Below, one piece after another: positions 38,408 through 47,345 of a stretch of DNA of 64,000 nt. Made by a program: the position numbers and the translations under genes. Below the pieces are notes generated by a model. That model worked only from the letters and a program-made list of their open reading frames with translations. It was not told the origin of the DNA and ran no database searches. Each line of letters starts with the position of its first letter. The first letter of the stretch is position 1. The stretch spans positions 1,736,001-1,800,000 of the forward strand of contig VRMN01000001.1 in NCBI GenBank assembly GCA_008690995.1. The letters are read 5' to 3'. The DNA is from Porphyridium purpureum (Eukaryota; Rhodophyta; Bangiophyceae; Porphyridiales; Porphyridiaceae).

Positions 38408-39202
38408 ATGTGGGCAGTGGCGGGTCTTCGCGCCGCGGCTCTTCGCGTGTCGCCGATCTTCGGCTGCGTTGTCGTGGCTGCGCCAGGCTCCAGCGTATTT
38501 GCGCGCACTTTTGCGACCAAAGAGAAGCGGTCAAAGGGGAAGAAACAGCCGCATGAGTACCTTTATTCGGGATTGAACCTCGCGAATGTGTTGGCGACGA
38601 TTCCGGGGTACGGATTCGAAGACTTGGACCCGCTGGCAAACGCGATCAAGAAGCCGTCGTCGTCGTCGTTGTCGTCGCCGCCGCCATCATCACCTCAGTC
38701 GACCACGGATGAAGCAGAACGCGCAGAGCCGGGCGCGAAGAGCACGGCCGAGTACGCTAAGGTGGCGCGCGGGACGTGGCTACGTGGTGGCTTGGACGAG
38801 ACTTACTGGCAAGTAGTCAAGGTGGTTCATGGGTATCGTCAGGGAAACAAGTACACACGCAATCGGTTCTACGGGAAGCTGACTCGAAAAGGCTACACCA
38901 GTGGCCGACTTTCCCGGATCACAAGCACCATGAAGAAGGACTGGGTTTTATATGAGTCACAAGCGCAGCTATTGCCAGCAGCGGAAGCCAAGCTTGCGGT
39001 CGTGGCGGCGACTAACCCTGAATCAGACATGCCTAAGGGCCGCGCTCTCTATTATGCTCTGAAGGCTAAGCATGCAGCGCAAAGAACAGAGGCGCTCAAG
39101 GCGACCAACACGTGGGGCCTTCCAAAAACTAAAAGGCGAGCGGCGTCATCAGGGTCAACTTCAAGCGAGTCGCCTTCCACGGACGTACAAATGGACTCGT
39201 AG
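38408..39202 (+). CDS. mitochondrial protein, possible mitoribosomal small-subunit mS34
   Basis: 264 residues from the ATG at 38408. The start is a good mitochondrial presequence: hydrophobic and Arg-rich, ending with SSVFARTFATKEK, where cleavage after an R-x-F type site is plausible. The central part has LATIPGYGFEDLDP and, after a Ser/Pro linker, GTWLRGGLDETYWQVVKVVH followed by RFYGKLTRKG and STMKKDWVLYES. The pattern YW-x-V-x-KV ... YG-x-L-x-[RW]-KG ... KK-x-W resembles mS34 of plants and animals, but this was judged by eye. The C-terminal 60 residues are basic, then Ser-rich. Other small mitochondrial proteins cannot be excluded. Confidence 0.42.
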   Translation: MWAVAGLRAAALRVSPIFGCVVVAAPGSSVFARTFATKEKRSKGKKQPHEYLYSGLNLANVLATIPGYGFEDLDPLANAIKKPSSSSLSSPPPSSPQSTTDEAERAEPGAKSTAEYAKVARGTWLRGGLDETYWQVVKVVHGYRQGNKYTRNRFYGKLTRKGYTSGRLSRITSTMKKDWVLYESQAQLLPAAEAKLAVVAATNPESDMPKGRALYYALKAKHAAQRTEALKATNTWGLPKTKRRAASSGSTSSESPSTDVQMDS

Positions 39203-39262
39203 ACCCTTCCGTTGCTCCATATTTACAAGAAAGCTCACTGGAATACCTTCTACGCAATCTCA

Positions 39263-40504
39263 TTACACCACAGAAAGCATTTGGAGCCCGTTCCGTGATA
39301 AGCGCCGACTTATCCGCTCCGCTGCTCCCATTTGTACGCAACTGACGCCCAACTCTCGCGCCATCTCTTTTTGGACAGCCGCGGCGAACAAATGCGCATC
39401 CGCCTGCTCCTCTTCGGATGGACGATGGACGCTGAGGTATTTCACATTCAGGCTCAGTACAGGCTCTGCCAGAAGGCGCAGCGTCGAGAAGGGCGTCACC
39501 CCCACAAGCGCAGGATCGACATCAGACATCCACCGCATCATCGGATAGGAGAGGACGACAGGCTGTACGGATCGACCTAGCGCAAACGCACCGGCCGAGA
39601 AGCGCAGGAGTTGGTCACCATTCGAGGTCGTGCCCTCTGGGAACAGAGCTAAGGCAGGAAAGCCCGAACCATCGCTCTCGTCCATGCTCAAGTAGCGGTC
39701 TGCGACCAGTTCAGCTGCAGATGGCGCGGCCCGCGCTTCCCGATTCACAAAGATGCACTGTAGATTTTGCGCCAGGTCTCCCAGGAGAGGAATCCGCATA
39801 AAACTAGATTGCGCAACGAAGCTGGGCGCGTACTCGCTCAGAAAGTATAAGAAATCAAAAACAGACACGTGGTTTGCCACCAGTATGAGCGCGCTCTCAC
39901 GCATCTCGGCTACATATGGCACCGCTCCGTCGACTCGCACACGCACAAAACCACACACGAGCAGCATGAGCCGTGCAATGACTTGCACGGTACCGCGGAT
40001 CCAAGCGCGTCTTCGGTGAGAAATAGGAGACACGAGAAGCGATCGGTGAGGTACGCCAAGCATGACCAGCGTGCATATCACCCATGCGACGGCTGCGAGC
40101 AGCACCAACAGAGCAAGACGAACCGGAACTAAAACAGGCGCAACTATGAGCTTGAGCACGGAGCCCAGCCGCCACGGACGATCCCTCCTCATGAAAGGGT
40201 TACGTATCATGCTTGGCGCGACGGGCGCCGCGCCTACAGCCGCAGATGCACCAGCGCCTGCTTTGGACGGCGTCCCCAGTACAGCTGCTGCTATGGTCCC
40301 AGCCGAAGCTCCCATCCTCGACGAAGAGGCGGGCCCATTTGCGCTCGCGTTTGCGCTGGAGAGCGCAGATGGCGACTCTGTAAGGTTTAGCGACTTTTCT
40401 TCGTCCTCATACTCGCTCGCACCGATACCGCCTGATGGCACAGCGGCCACACCGACCACTGGTGAGGCGTGGCCGGCTGAGATCGATCCGGCGACGGTTG
40501 TCAT
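39263..40504 (-). CDS. lysophospholipid acyltransferase, LPEAT/LPCAT type
   Basis: 413 residues from the ATG at 40504. The first ~110 residues are low complexity (Ala/Ser/Gly). One or two membrane segments follow (LIVAPVLVPVRLALLVLLAAVAWVI is one hydrophobic block near 125-150, quoted only in part: LLVLLAAVAWVICTLVML). The PlsC motifs are clear: NHVSVFDFL at about 208 (NHx4D) and FPEGTTSNG at about 285, with the acceptor-binding SFMRIPLLGDLAQNLQCIFV between. VLSYPMMRW follows. This fits plant LPEAT1, which re-acylates lysophosphatidylethanolamine at the endoplasmic reticulum. No EF hand is seen. The exact lysophospholipid substrate is inferred. Confidence 0.82.
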   Translation of the reverse strand: MTTVAGSISAGHASPVVGVAAVPSGGIGASEYEDEEKSLNLTESPSALSSANASANGPASSSRMGASAGTIAAAVLGTPSKAGAGASAAVGAAPVAPSMIRNPFMRRDRPWRLGSVLKLIVAPVLVPVRLALLVLLAAVAWVICTLVMLGVPHRSLLVSPISHRRRAWIRGTVQVIARLMLLVCGFVRVRVDGAVPYVAEMRESALILVANHVSVFDFLYFLSEYAPSFVAQSSFMRIPLLGDLAQNLQCIFVNREARAAPSAAELVADRYLSMDESDGSGFPALALFPEGTTSNGDQLLRFSAGAFALGRSVQPVVLSYPMMRWMSDVDPALVGVTPFSTLRLLAEPVLSLNVKYLSVHRPSEEEQADAHLFAAAVQKEMARELGVSCVQMGAAERISRRLSRNGLQMLSVV

Positions 40505-40789
40505 CTTCAAGTTTGAGTGAAGGTCTGACGTTCGGTCTACCAGCGGTTCGTCGTTTCCTCTTCGCCAGCGGAGTCGGCACAACGTCACACGCAATTCGGA
40601 TTTCCCAACCGGTTTCTCGATCCCGCTCGCTTTGAGTCGATAACGCCGTAGGAAAGTTGGCCGATAAGTCGATTCAAGAATTTCAGCGACACGGCGTGCA
40701 ATTCAGCTGCGACAAACAGAGTTCGCGTGGTGCATGACTTGGTCATGTGATTGGGTACGGATAGGAGCTGAGTTTACCGAATGCAGGTC

Positions 40790-42310
40790 TCACCGCGGCG
40801 GCGCTCTGGCGGCGAAGGCGCGCAGCGCTGGGATGGCCAGCGTAATAACGTAAAAGACGAGGGGCGCTACGAGTAGGTGCGAGTCGCATCGATCGAGGAT
40901 TCCGCCGTGTCCCGGAATAAAGTCACCCGAGTCCTTGACCCCGGCGTCGCGCTTGAACAAGGACTCGGTCAGGTCGCCTAGTAACCCTACCACGCCAATC
41001 ATGGCACCATAAAGAGTGCCCGTCACGATCCAAAACGGCCATTGCATGTGTCTCGCGCAAAGCAATGAGGTCAGAATGGCGCAAGCGATGCCACCAAGCG
41101 CACCTTCAATGGTCTTTTTCGGGCTGATCGCCGTGAAGTTGGTGCGCCCAAACTTTTTCCCGACTGCGTACGCGCCCACGTCCGCGAGAGCGTTCGCCAA
41201 CCATGTCCAAAAGATCACAATGGCTCCCGCCTTGATATACGTGTCCAGAGCCGGGACAAAGGCGAACAACGCCGCCGGGAGAACCCGTTGTAGCACGCCT
41301 TGCACCTTATCGATCAGCGCCTGCGTTACGCCTTGCTCCACGGGGCCCCATGACTGATAAGCATACAGTCGTACCCAATACGTTGGCAGCAGGCCCGTGT
41401 AGAACAGGCCCAGAAACGAGGTCGAAATATCAGCAATCGTCGCCTGCCGCTTGCGAAAGAGCAAATAGCAGCAAATGCACACTGCGCCGATCGGGAAAAT
41501 GACGTCCGCCATGTGTGGGTGCGCAATGGAGGTGATCACCATTGCTAGTGTCGTCAGGATGCCCGTCCTGCGTGCCGGGAGGTTTCCTTTCTTCTCGGCG
41601 AGCGCATAATACTCAAGCTGACCAAGCAAGCTGATCAAAGAAATGCCCGCCGCAAAAATGATGGGACCTGAGAACACGTACGCGACCGCCATGGCGCCCA
41701 AAATAAAGCCGGTGATAACGCGCTGGTTCATTCCCGCAAATCTTGACTTTGAAGTGCCAGTGTCTTGACCATCATCTGCGGGCGCCCGTCCTTCCGGCAT
41801 GAGGACCAGCGGCTGCGAATTCCATAGACTGTCGTTCAACTTGATAAACCAGAGCACTGCGTCAGGAAGACGATCGTGCACGGAAAAGTACACCGCCGAG
41901 TCTTCTTGCGGCAATACTTGCTGCTGCTCCGATGTGGCGCGTGAGCTCGTACCTTCCGCAGCACCGCGGTAACGACTACTACTACTATTGCTACTACTAT
42001 TCTTCGCGCTGCTACCCGTGCCACCACCACCACCATTACTACTACTCTCCAGCCCAACTTCTGACTGGCCAGCACTATCTTCACGCGCACTTCCTAATTC
42101 TGACGATGACGACGACGAAGACGAAGACGATGCGACGACGCGCGCGTGGGCTGTGCTCCTCCTTCTGACGAACGTGCCTCGACTCACCTCCACGTCCGCG
42201 CGCCGCGTACCCCGTAACCGCGGCGCCCCCAAGCACACCGCGACGGAGGCCAATCCCGGCTCCACTTTGGCGACGCCCACGGCGTGATACATAAACGCCG
42301 CCATTGCCAT
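40790..42310 (-). CDS. CDS: phosphatidate cytidylyltransferase (CDP-diacylglycerol synthase), plastid type
   Basis: 506 residues from the ATG at 42310. It makes CDP-diacylglycerol from phosphatidic acid and CTP, the precursor of phosphatidylglycerol. The first ~130 residues are Arg/Ser-rich with Ser repeats and act as a likely plastid transit peptide plus linker. About seven membrane segments follow from residue 195. The family signature is near the C-terminus, at about 450-480: SLFKRDAGVKDSGDFIPGHG followed by GILDRCD. KKTIEGALGG is also present. The length and transit peptide match plant CDS4/CDS5 rather than the eukaryotic ER enzyme. It diverges from an unknown membrane-protein gene. Confidence 0.92.
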   Translation of the reverse strand: MAMAAFMYHAVGVAKVEPGLASVAVCLGAPRLRGTRRADVEVSRGTFVRRRSTAHARVVASSSSSSSSSSELGSAREDSAGQSEVGLESSSNGGGGGTGSSAKNSSSNSSSSRYRGAAEGTSSRATSEQQQVLPQEDSAVYFSVHDRLPDAVLWFIKLNDSLWNSQPLVLMPEGRAPADDGQDTGTSKSRFAGMNQRVITGFILGAMAVAYVFSGPIIFAAGISLISLLGQLEYYALAEKKGNLPARRTGILTTLAMVITSIAHPHMADVIFPIGAVCICCYLLFRKRQATIADISTSFLGLFYTGLLPTYWVRLYAYQSWGPVEQGVTQALIDKVQGVLQRVLPAALFAFVPALDTYIKAGAIVIFWTWLANALADVGAYAVGKKFGRTNFTAISPKKTIEGALGGIACAILTSLLCARHMQWPFWIVTGTLYGAMIGVVGLLGDLTESLFKRDAGVKDSGDFIPGHGGILDRCDSHLLVAPLVFYVITLAIPALRAFAARAPPR

Positions 42311-42652
42311 CGTCACCCTTCTCCCTTCTCTCCTCCGCCCCGCGCTCTCGCCCTCCTCGGTCTCTCTTCCTCTTTAAGCACACAAGCACACACAACGCAC
42401 TGGCTCGCGCAACCAAATGGAAAAACGTAGTAAGCTTAGAAACTCATAAGCTCAAACATAGAAAAAAGTACAGTGAATATTGGATATGGTACAGTAGGTT
42501 CAGTATGTTCAGTAGGTTCGGTAGGTTCGGTAGGTTCGGTAGGTACAGTGTTATTTTACAGGCTGGCGGAGATTTGTTTTTGTAAGGGGTAGGAGGAAGA
42601 GAACGAAGGAGGGAGCAGAGTGGGAAGAGAACAGGGCGGACGTGGGTTTAGG
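42311..42652. promoter_or_regulatory. divergent upstream region with three GTACAGT copies
   Basis: GTACAGT at 42468-42474 (preceded by AAAAAA), 42489-42495 and 42543-42549, all in the sense of the downstream plus-strand gene. Between the last two lies a tandem array of 9-base units. No gene is seen. Confidence 0.5.
42488..42551 (+). repeat. tandem 8-10-base repeat, consensus GGTTCGGTA / GGTACAGTA
   Basis: Units in order: GGTACAGTA, GGTTCAGTAT, GTTCAGTA, GGTTCGGTA three times, GGTACAGTG. The first and last carry the GTACAGT word found upstream of other genes, while inner units differ at one or two bases, so the array looks like local amplification of that element followed by drift. Confidence 0.85.
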
Positions 42653-43900
42653 ATGGAGGATAGTGAAGGAAGAGGCGCGGACGCAGAGAGCCGTCTGTCG
42701 TCTCAGAAGGTCCCGTCAAGTGGCGCGACGGCAGTGGAGGCCTTGGCGTTGGGCGCGCGGAATGTGGGCGTGGGTGTGGGCGAGGACGACTGTGAGATGG
42801 AGCGTGTCTGGATGGACGCTGCGACAGCAGTCAATGGTGCGAGGCGGCGTGGATCCGGCAGGGGATTGCGGGATACGCGTGTGAAGAGCGAGCTGGTTTT
42901 GCCCGTGAAGGGGAGCGCGTCGGGTCCGCGAGAAGGGGTGGCGCGGCGTGACGAACATGACGGCGCGCGCGAGAATGTTCATGGAGAAGAGCGCCACAAG
43001 AAGGGCGCTGCAGCGTTCCCAGTTCATCCGTGCGACGTGGAGTCACAGCAGGGTGTGCAGCAAGATGGCGGCGGCGGCGGCGGGGAAGACAAATCTTTGG
43101 CGAGAAGCACGAGGGTCACATTTGATGGGACGGCATCGCCGCTGCCGCGGATGCACAGCGCGCTCGTCTCCTTTTGTGAGTCGCGCGGCATCTCGGCACG
43201 CCAGCTTCGCATCATACTGCGCGCGCTGGCACGCACCTTCACGTACTGCCTCTATGATTTATTAAGCGTCAAGGGTTTTCGCGACGGCGGGCGCATTGTT
43301 AAGATCGCCGCGGAAGCCGGCATTGATGAGGTGATTCCGCCCATGTCTTTTTCGTTCTGGCGCCACTTTTTTGAGTATCTGCTGCCATGCGGAATCTCTT
43401 CATTGGTGCTGCTGTACCTTGTGCCACGTCGCCGGGGCGCGATGGACTCTGGTAAGTATTCTCACAGCAGCATCGCAAGCCGCTTGCGCAATGCTGGACT
43501 GATGCTGTTCCGCTTTGCGTATCGCATCGTGCGACAGGCAGTGATATACCGGCTATTTTTTGCCGTGGGGTCGTACAAGTATTACTTGGTGACGCTAGCC
43601 GCCATCGTTTGCGCCTTTTTCCGGGAGGAATGCCTGTGGGATCTGTTCAATGTGCACAAATGGCCGTCGCACTTTTGCTTCGCGCAGGGCTGGCGAGCGA
43701 TTCTGCAGACGGTCGCGTACGCAAGCGCGTTCGCTCTCCCCCTCGCGTCATGGTCACCGATATTCCAGACCTCCTATCGCCGCGGGAACATGAAGAAGCT
43801 GATCTTCTTTTCGTCATGGATCGTCTTTGTTCGCCTTTACTCATGGCTGCTGAAGCGCATGAGATCTGCGCGAAGAAGGTATCCCGGGTTGCTGGTGTGA
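42653..43900 (+). CDS. membrane protein of unknown function
   Basis: 415 residues from the ATG at 42653; I do not recognise the family. The first ~180 residues are disordered, acidic then Gly-rich. From about 185 the protein is ordered, with hydrophobic segments EYLLPCGISSLVLLYLV, YYLVTLAAIVCAFF, AYASAFALPLASW and LIFFSSWIVFVRLYSWLL, giving four to five membrane spans. The spans are separated by basic loops (RRRGAMDSGK, RRGNMKK), and the C-terminus is basic. The layout could fit an endoplasmic-reticulum or plastid-envelope protein. It converges with the ferredoxin/DnaJ-zinc-finger gene, with 90 bases between stops. Confidence 0.6.
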   Translation: MEDSEGRGADAESRLSSQKVPSSGATAVEALALGARNVGVGVGEDDCEMERVWMDAATAVNGARRRGSGRGLRDTRVKSELVLPVKGSASGPREGVARRDEHDGARENVHGEERHKKGAAAFPVHPCDVESQQGVQQDGGGGGGEDKSLARSTRVTFDGTASPLPRMHSALVSFCESRGISARQLRIILRALARTFTYCLYDLLSVKGFRDGGRIVKIAAEAGIDEVIPPMSFSFWRHFFEYLLPCGISSLVLLYLVPRRRGAMDSGKYSHSSIASRLRNAGLMLFRFAYRIVRQAVIYRLFFAVGSYKYYLVTLAAIVCAFFREECLWDLFNVHKWPSHFCFAQGWRAILQTVAYASAFALPLASWSPIFQTSYRRGNMKKLIFFSSWIVFVRLYSWLLKRMRSARRRYPGLLV

Positions 43901-43990
43901 GAGTGGAGGGGTAGAATGTTGCCGTGCGTTTCGTCAAACGAGGTTGATTTCGGTGATGATTCGCGGGTATTCATGGTTGCTCTTTAGTTC

Positions 43991-44782
43991 TTAGTTGGCA
44001 CTTCTTCGCGCGCCAACACCCTGACACTCGGCACACCGCACAACTCCGCCGCCCATGCAAATTTGGCACTCGTACGTCTCGTCGACGGCGCAAATACCCG
44101 AGCCGTCACAATCAGGACAACTGTGCTGGCCCGTACCCTTGCAGTATCCGCACGGTCCACTTCCCGACAGGGACTTTGGTGCGGCGCCCGCGACATAGGC
44201 AGTGTCCACATTTTCAAAGCGACCAAAGGGGTCCTTTCTGCCACGCTGCTTTTGCGTGGTCATCCGAGACACATCAATTACCATCTCATCGCTGCCTTTG
44301 GCGAGCACGACCGCGGTACTGCACGCACGAATCAGCTGTGATCCACCGGCCCATTCTGGATCCTCGAGCTCGCACGTGCACGCGCCGCATAGACCGGTCT
44401 GGCAACCGCGTGGAATGCGCAGATCCACCGAGTCGCCAACGGCCATCAAGTTATCGCCGGGCTTTGCCGCCGCAACAATATCCTTCCCGGAAGGTGTATT
44501 AATAAACCGCACGGCGATTTCTCCCGGTAGCAGAGTGTAATCGATTGGCCTTCCCTGTGCAGTCGTCGCAGTCGCTTGCGTGTCTTTCTTATTCTCGTCA
44601 CCATCGCTGGCGCCGCTACTATCCGATGCTTCCGCGTTCAACTGCCAGTCTCCCAGACTGCGATGCGCTTGCCGCTTCTCCCGCTTTGCCTGCCACAGCC
44701 GAGCGCGGGCGACAACCGCGCCTGACTGCGACCCGCCGCGCGCGTCGCGCTCATGCGCACGTGCTGCGCGCGCCACGCGCAT
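43991..44782 (-). CDS. fusion of a [2Fe-2S] ferredoxin domain and a DnaJ-type zinc finger, probably plastid
   Basis: 263 residues from the ATG at 44782. The N-terminal ~75 residues are Arg/Ala-rich and look like a transit peptide. A ferredoxin-like domain occupies about 90-180, with cluster cysteines in RGCQTGLCGACTCEL and the fourth in IRACSTAVV. At about 215-260 there are four C-x2-C-x-G-x-G units, CGYCKGTG, CPDCDGSG, CQICMGGG and CAECQGVG, as in the DnaJ cysteine-rich domain and plant BSD2/PSA2-type plastid proteins. No J domain is present. Redox-linked assistance in folding or assembly of plastid proteins is inferred from the two parts. Confidence 0.78.
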   Translation of the reverse strand: MRVARAARAHERDARGGSQSGAVVARARLWQAKREKRQAHRSLGDWQLNAEASDSSGASDGDENKKDTQATATTAQGRPIDYTLLPGEIAVRFINTPSGKDIVAAAKPGDNLMAVGDSVDLRIPRGCQTGLCGACTCELEDPEWAGGSQLIRACSTAVVLAKGSDEMVIDVSRMTTQKQRGRKDPFGRFENVDTAYVAGAAPKSLSGSGPCGYCKGTGQHSCPDCDGSGICAVDETYECQICMGGGVVRCAECQGVGARRSAN

Positions 44783-45359
44783 TCGCCGCTCGCGCGCCCA
44801 CGCCCGCCCCGCCCTGGAACGCAGGCACAATCAGCACGTCCGCTTTGTGCTTCTCGCGCTGCCCGCGCACCGCTCCATCCATGCTCACCACTCTCTGCCG
44901 TCACGCTCTGTCCTTCTCACATAATCTCCCACCTTGCCTTCTCCCTTTCGCTCCCTTCAAACATCTCACATTCGTCATAAGCGCCGGCGACGTCGCAACA
45001 GTTCGCAACAGAACACCCACACACCTCATCGTACTGTACCTCCAAAGTACTGTGATATAAAAAAGAGGTTAATCAAAATATTAGAGTAATCTTCTTTTTT
45101 CCTTTTTTTAATTGTTTTTTTTTGGCGCGCGCTGCGAAATGTCGGGGACGGGCGGGCAGGAAGAGCAGAGGAAGGAGCGAGGCAAGTTGGGTTCGACGTG
45201 GACGTCGAGTGCGGCGGTGGTGGAGGTTGCGGTGGAGGTGGTGGTGGTTGCGGTGTGCGCGTAACATACCGGCAATGTTGATTTACAAAGCGGCGCGACG
45301 GAGGAGAAAAACGCGTAGGTGGAGAGGAAGCGGCGGAGAGCAGACCGAGCCACGAGGAT
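44783..45359. promoter_or_regulatory. divergent upstream region of ferredoxin-fusion and telobox genes
   Basis: ACTGTAC at 45033-45039 followed by AGTACTGTG, in the sense of the ferredoxin-fusion gene, about 250 bases before its ATG. The part near 45060-45120 is AT-rich with poly(T). No gene is seen. Confidence 0.45.
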
Positions 45360-47174
45360 ATGGGCTGGGAGAGTGAGGGCGTCGCGGCCGCGGGACCGGG
45401 AACTATGGCTGAAGGAATGGCAGGCGTGGAAAGCCACGTGGCTGCTGCTGCTAGGTCGGACGTGGTGATGCGCACAGAGTGTCTGGCAAAGGCGCTGGAC
45501 GTGTTGGCGTACGAGTGGGTGCAGAATAGCTGGGAGGATCTGGACATCGAGTCCTTTGCGCAGCTGGTGGCAGTCGTGGAGCGTTGCGCGTCCAAGAACG
45601 TAGTTCTGCGCTTCAAAAAGGTGTGCGCAGTGCGCTTCATGGAGTCTTTACCGCCTTTCGTCGAGCAGTACGCGCGCTGGGTGAATGATCAGAGCGTGCT
45701 GAGCGCGAATGAAATTGCTGTAGACGATTTGAAAAGCGTCGCCAGGAGGCTCACAGTACTGTGCGTTGCATTCGAGCCTGCCGAATTTTGTGGTGCATCG
45801 GCCGGGGCGGGCGCCGCGGTCGCCGGGACTGCGGACTTTGTGGACCCTCAAATCGAGCGGGAGTGGCAGGAAGCGCGGCTCCAGATGTGCGCGCTGCTAA
45901 TCTGGATCAGTGTGCTCGACATCTGCGCGGAGGATGATCTGGATGAGCAAAGACAAGTGCTGCGTGAATCAATGCGCTACCTGGACGGTACAGACCTAGA
46001 GCATAGCTCGTGTCGTTCGTACCGAGCCGCCTTTGACGAGGCACTGGCCAACGAGCAGCAGGCCCCCGCGGCCCTGCTCAAGCAACATCGCGCCGACAAT
46101 CTCAAGAACTTGGCAGTTGTGCAGACGTTTGTGAATCGGCTCGAGAATGTGGATGGTGAGCTCCGCGTGCCCTGGCTTCACAAATTCTCGGACCTGTTCA
46201 AGGCCACCGATCTCGAGACATTCGCGCGCGAGATACAAATAAATCCCGTGGGCGTCGGGGAGGCTGATGAGCAACCGTCTTTCGAACTGTCTGAGTTTGA
46301 GCCAACATTGATGTGGACCGGACAGCTTGGCGTCTTTGCTCCTCAGTCTATGGATCATTACCATGGTCTTGTCCTTTCCCTGCTCGATCGAAAAATTCAG
46401 CAAATGCGCGACGTAGCAGCGACCGGTGGAAGTGCGGCTTTGACGTCCAAAAAGGACTTTGTCAAATTGGGTCTGAAACTGGCACTGGCGTCGGAGGCGT
46501 ACACTCCTCTGTCGTCAGCTGCCATGCCATCCTCATCGATCCCCGCACTAGAGGGGACCGCATTGGGTGTGACTTCTGCAAGCGCCGTAAATGCTTCACC
46601 CGCCAAGTTTTGCGATACTGGGGTGCTTCTTGGTAAGCGCGAGCTCGAATCTGTGGAGCACCACGTCGAAAGGACGCCGAATGCTGAGGGCTTTCCCGCG
46701 GAACAAGCAGCAGGCGATCATTTGAACATGGACATATGGGCCGTCAGAAAAGACGGTACCGTTCGCAGCAGTGGTGAAGGAAATGGCGTTCTGACTTCCG
46801 ACGAAGGGGTACCCGTAGAAACTGGATCCCAGGCCGGAGCTGAAGCTGGAGCGGGAGATGGAGCGGGAGATGGAGATGGAGATGGAGCGGGACCGGGTGT
46901 TCGGGTAGGGACTGTGGCAGACTCGGACGCTGGGAACAAGAGTGATTCGAAGAAGAGGAAAAAATCACGGTTCTGGACGGCTGAGGAAGACGCAGAGCTG
47001 GAACGCGGGCTGGAGAGGCACGGATACGGCCGATGGCGTAAAATTCTGAACGAGGGTAATTTTGATGAGTACCGCACTCCCATCATGGTCAAGGACCGCG
47101 CGCGCGTGCTTCGGCGGCAGCTCGAGGCCAAGCAACATCAGCAGCAACCGCCGCCACATCATCCGCATCAATAG
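45360..47174 (+). CDS. TRF-like protein with C-terminal telobox Myb domain
   Basis: 604 residues. The C-terminal Myb/SANT domain at about 533-585 reads FWTAEEDAELERGLERHGYG, then WRKILNEGNF, then RTPIMVKDRARVLRR. The last helix corresponds to the telobox (consensus VxLKDKWR) that reads telomeric TTAGGG-type repeats in TRF1/TRF2 and plant TRFL proteins, although the tryptophan is replaced by Ala. Residues ~30-330 are all-helical (ALDVLAYEWVQNSWEDLDIE and so on), compatible with a TRFH dimerisation domain, but this is judged by eye. A Glu/Gly/Asp repeat linker GAGDGDGDGAGPG lies between. The tail is Gln/His/Pro-rich. A role at telomeres is inferred. Confidence 0.55.
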   Translation: MGWESEGVAAAGPGTMAEGMAGVESHVAAAARSDVVMRTECLAKALDVLAYEWVQNSWEDLDIESFAQLVAVVERCASKNVVLRFKKVCAVRFMESLPPFVEQYARWVNDQSVLSANEIAVDDLKSVARRLTVLCVAFEPAEFCGASAGAGAAVAGTADFVDPQIEREWQEARLQMCALLIWISVLDICAEDDLDEQRQVLRESMRYLDGTDLEHSSCRSYRAAFDEALANEQQAPAALLKQHRADNLKNLAVVQTFVNRLENVDGELRVPWLHKFSDLFKATDLETFAREIQINPVGVGEADEQPSFELSEFEPTLMWTGQLGVFAPQSMDHYHGLVLSLLDRKIQQMRDVAATGGSAALTSKKDFVKLGLKLALASEAYTPLSSAAMPSSSIPALEGTALGVTSASAVNASPAKFCDTGVLLGKRELESVEHHVERTPNAEGFPAEQAAGDHLNMDIWAVRKDGTVRSSGEGNGVLTSDEGVPVETGSQAGAEAGAGDGAGDGDGDGAGPGVRVGTVADSDAGNKSDSKKRKKSRFWTAEEDAELERGLERHGYGRWRKILNEGNFDEYRTPIMVKDRARVLRRQLEAKQHQQQPPPHHPHQ

Positions 47175-47345
47175 CTACACTTTGATACACACGCGCACGA
47201 CAAGTGAAAATAATAAGGAAAAACATCATGAAGGCCCGGCACAAACTCTTCTCTGCTATAGCTATACTCTGTGGCAAGCAGCGCGACTTTTTCCTTTAAT
47301 CACTCGTGCATTGCAAAGTCCTTGAATGACATCATATATACCACT

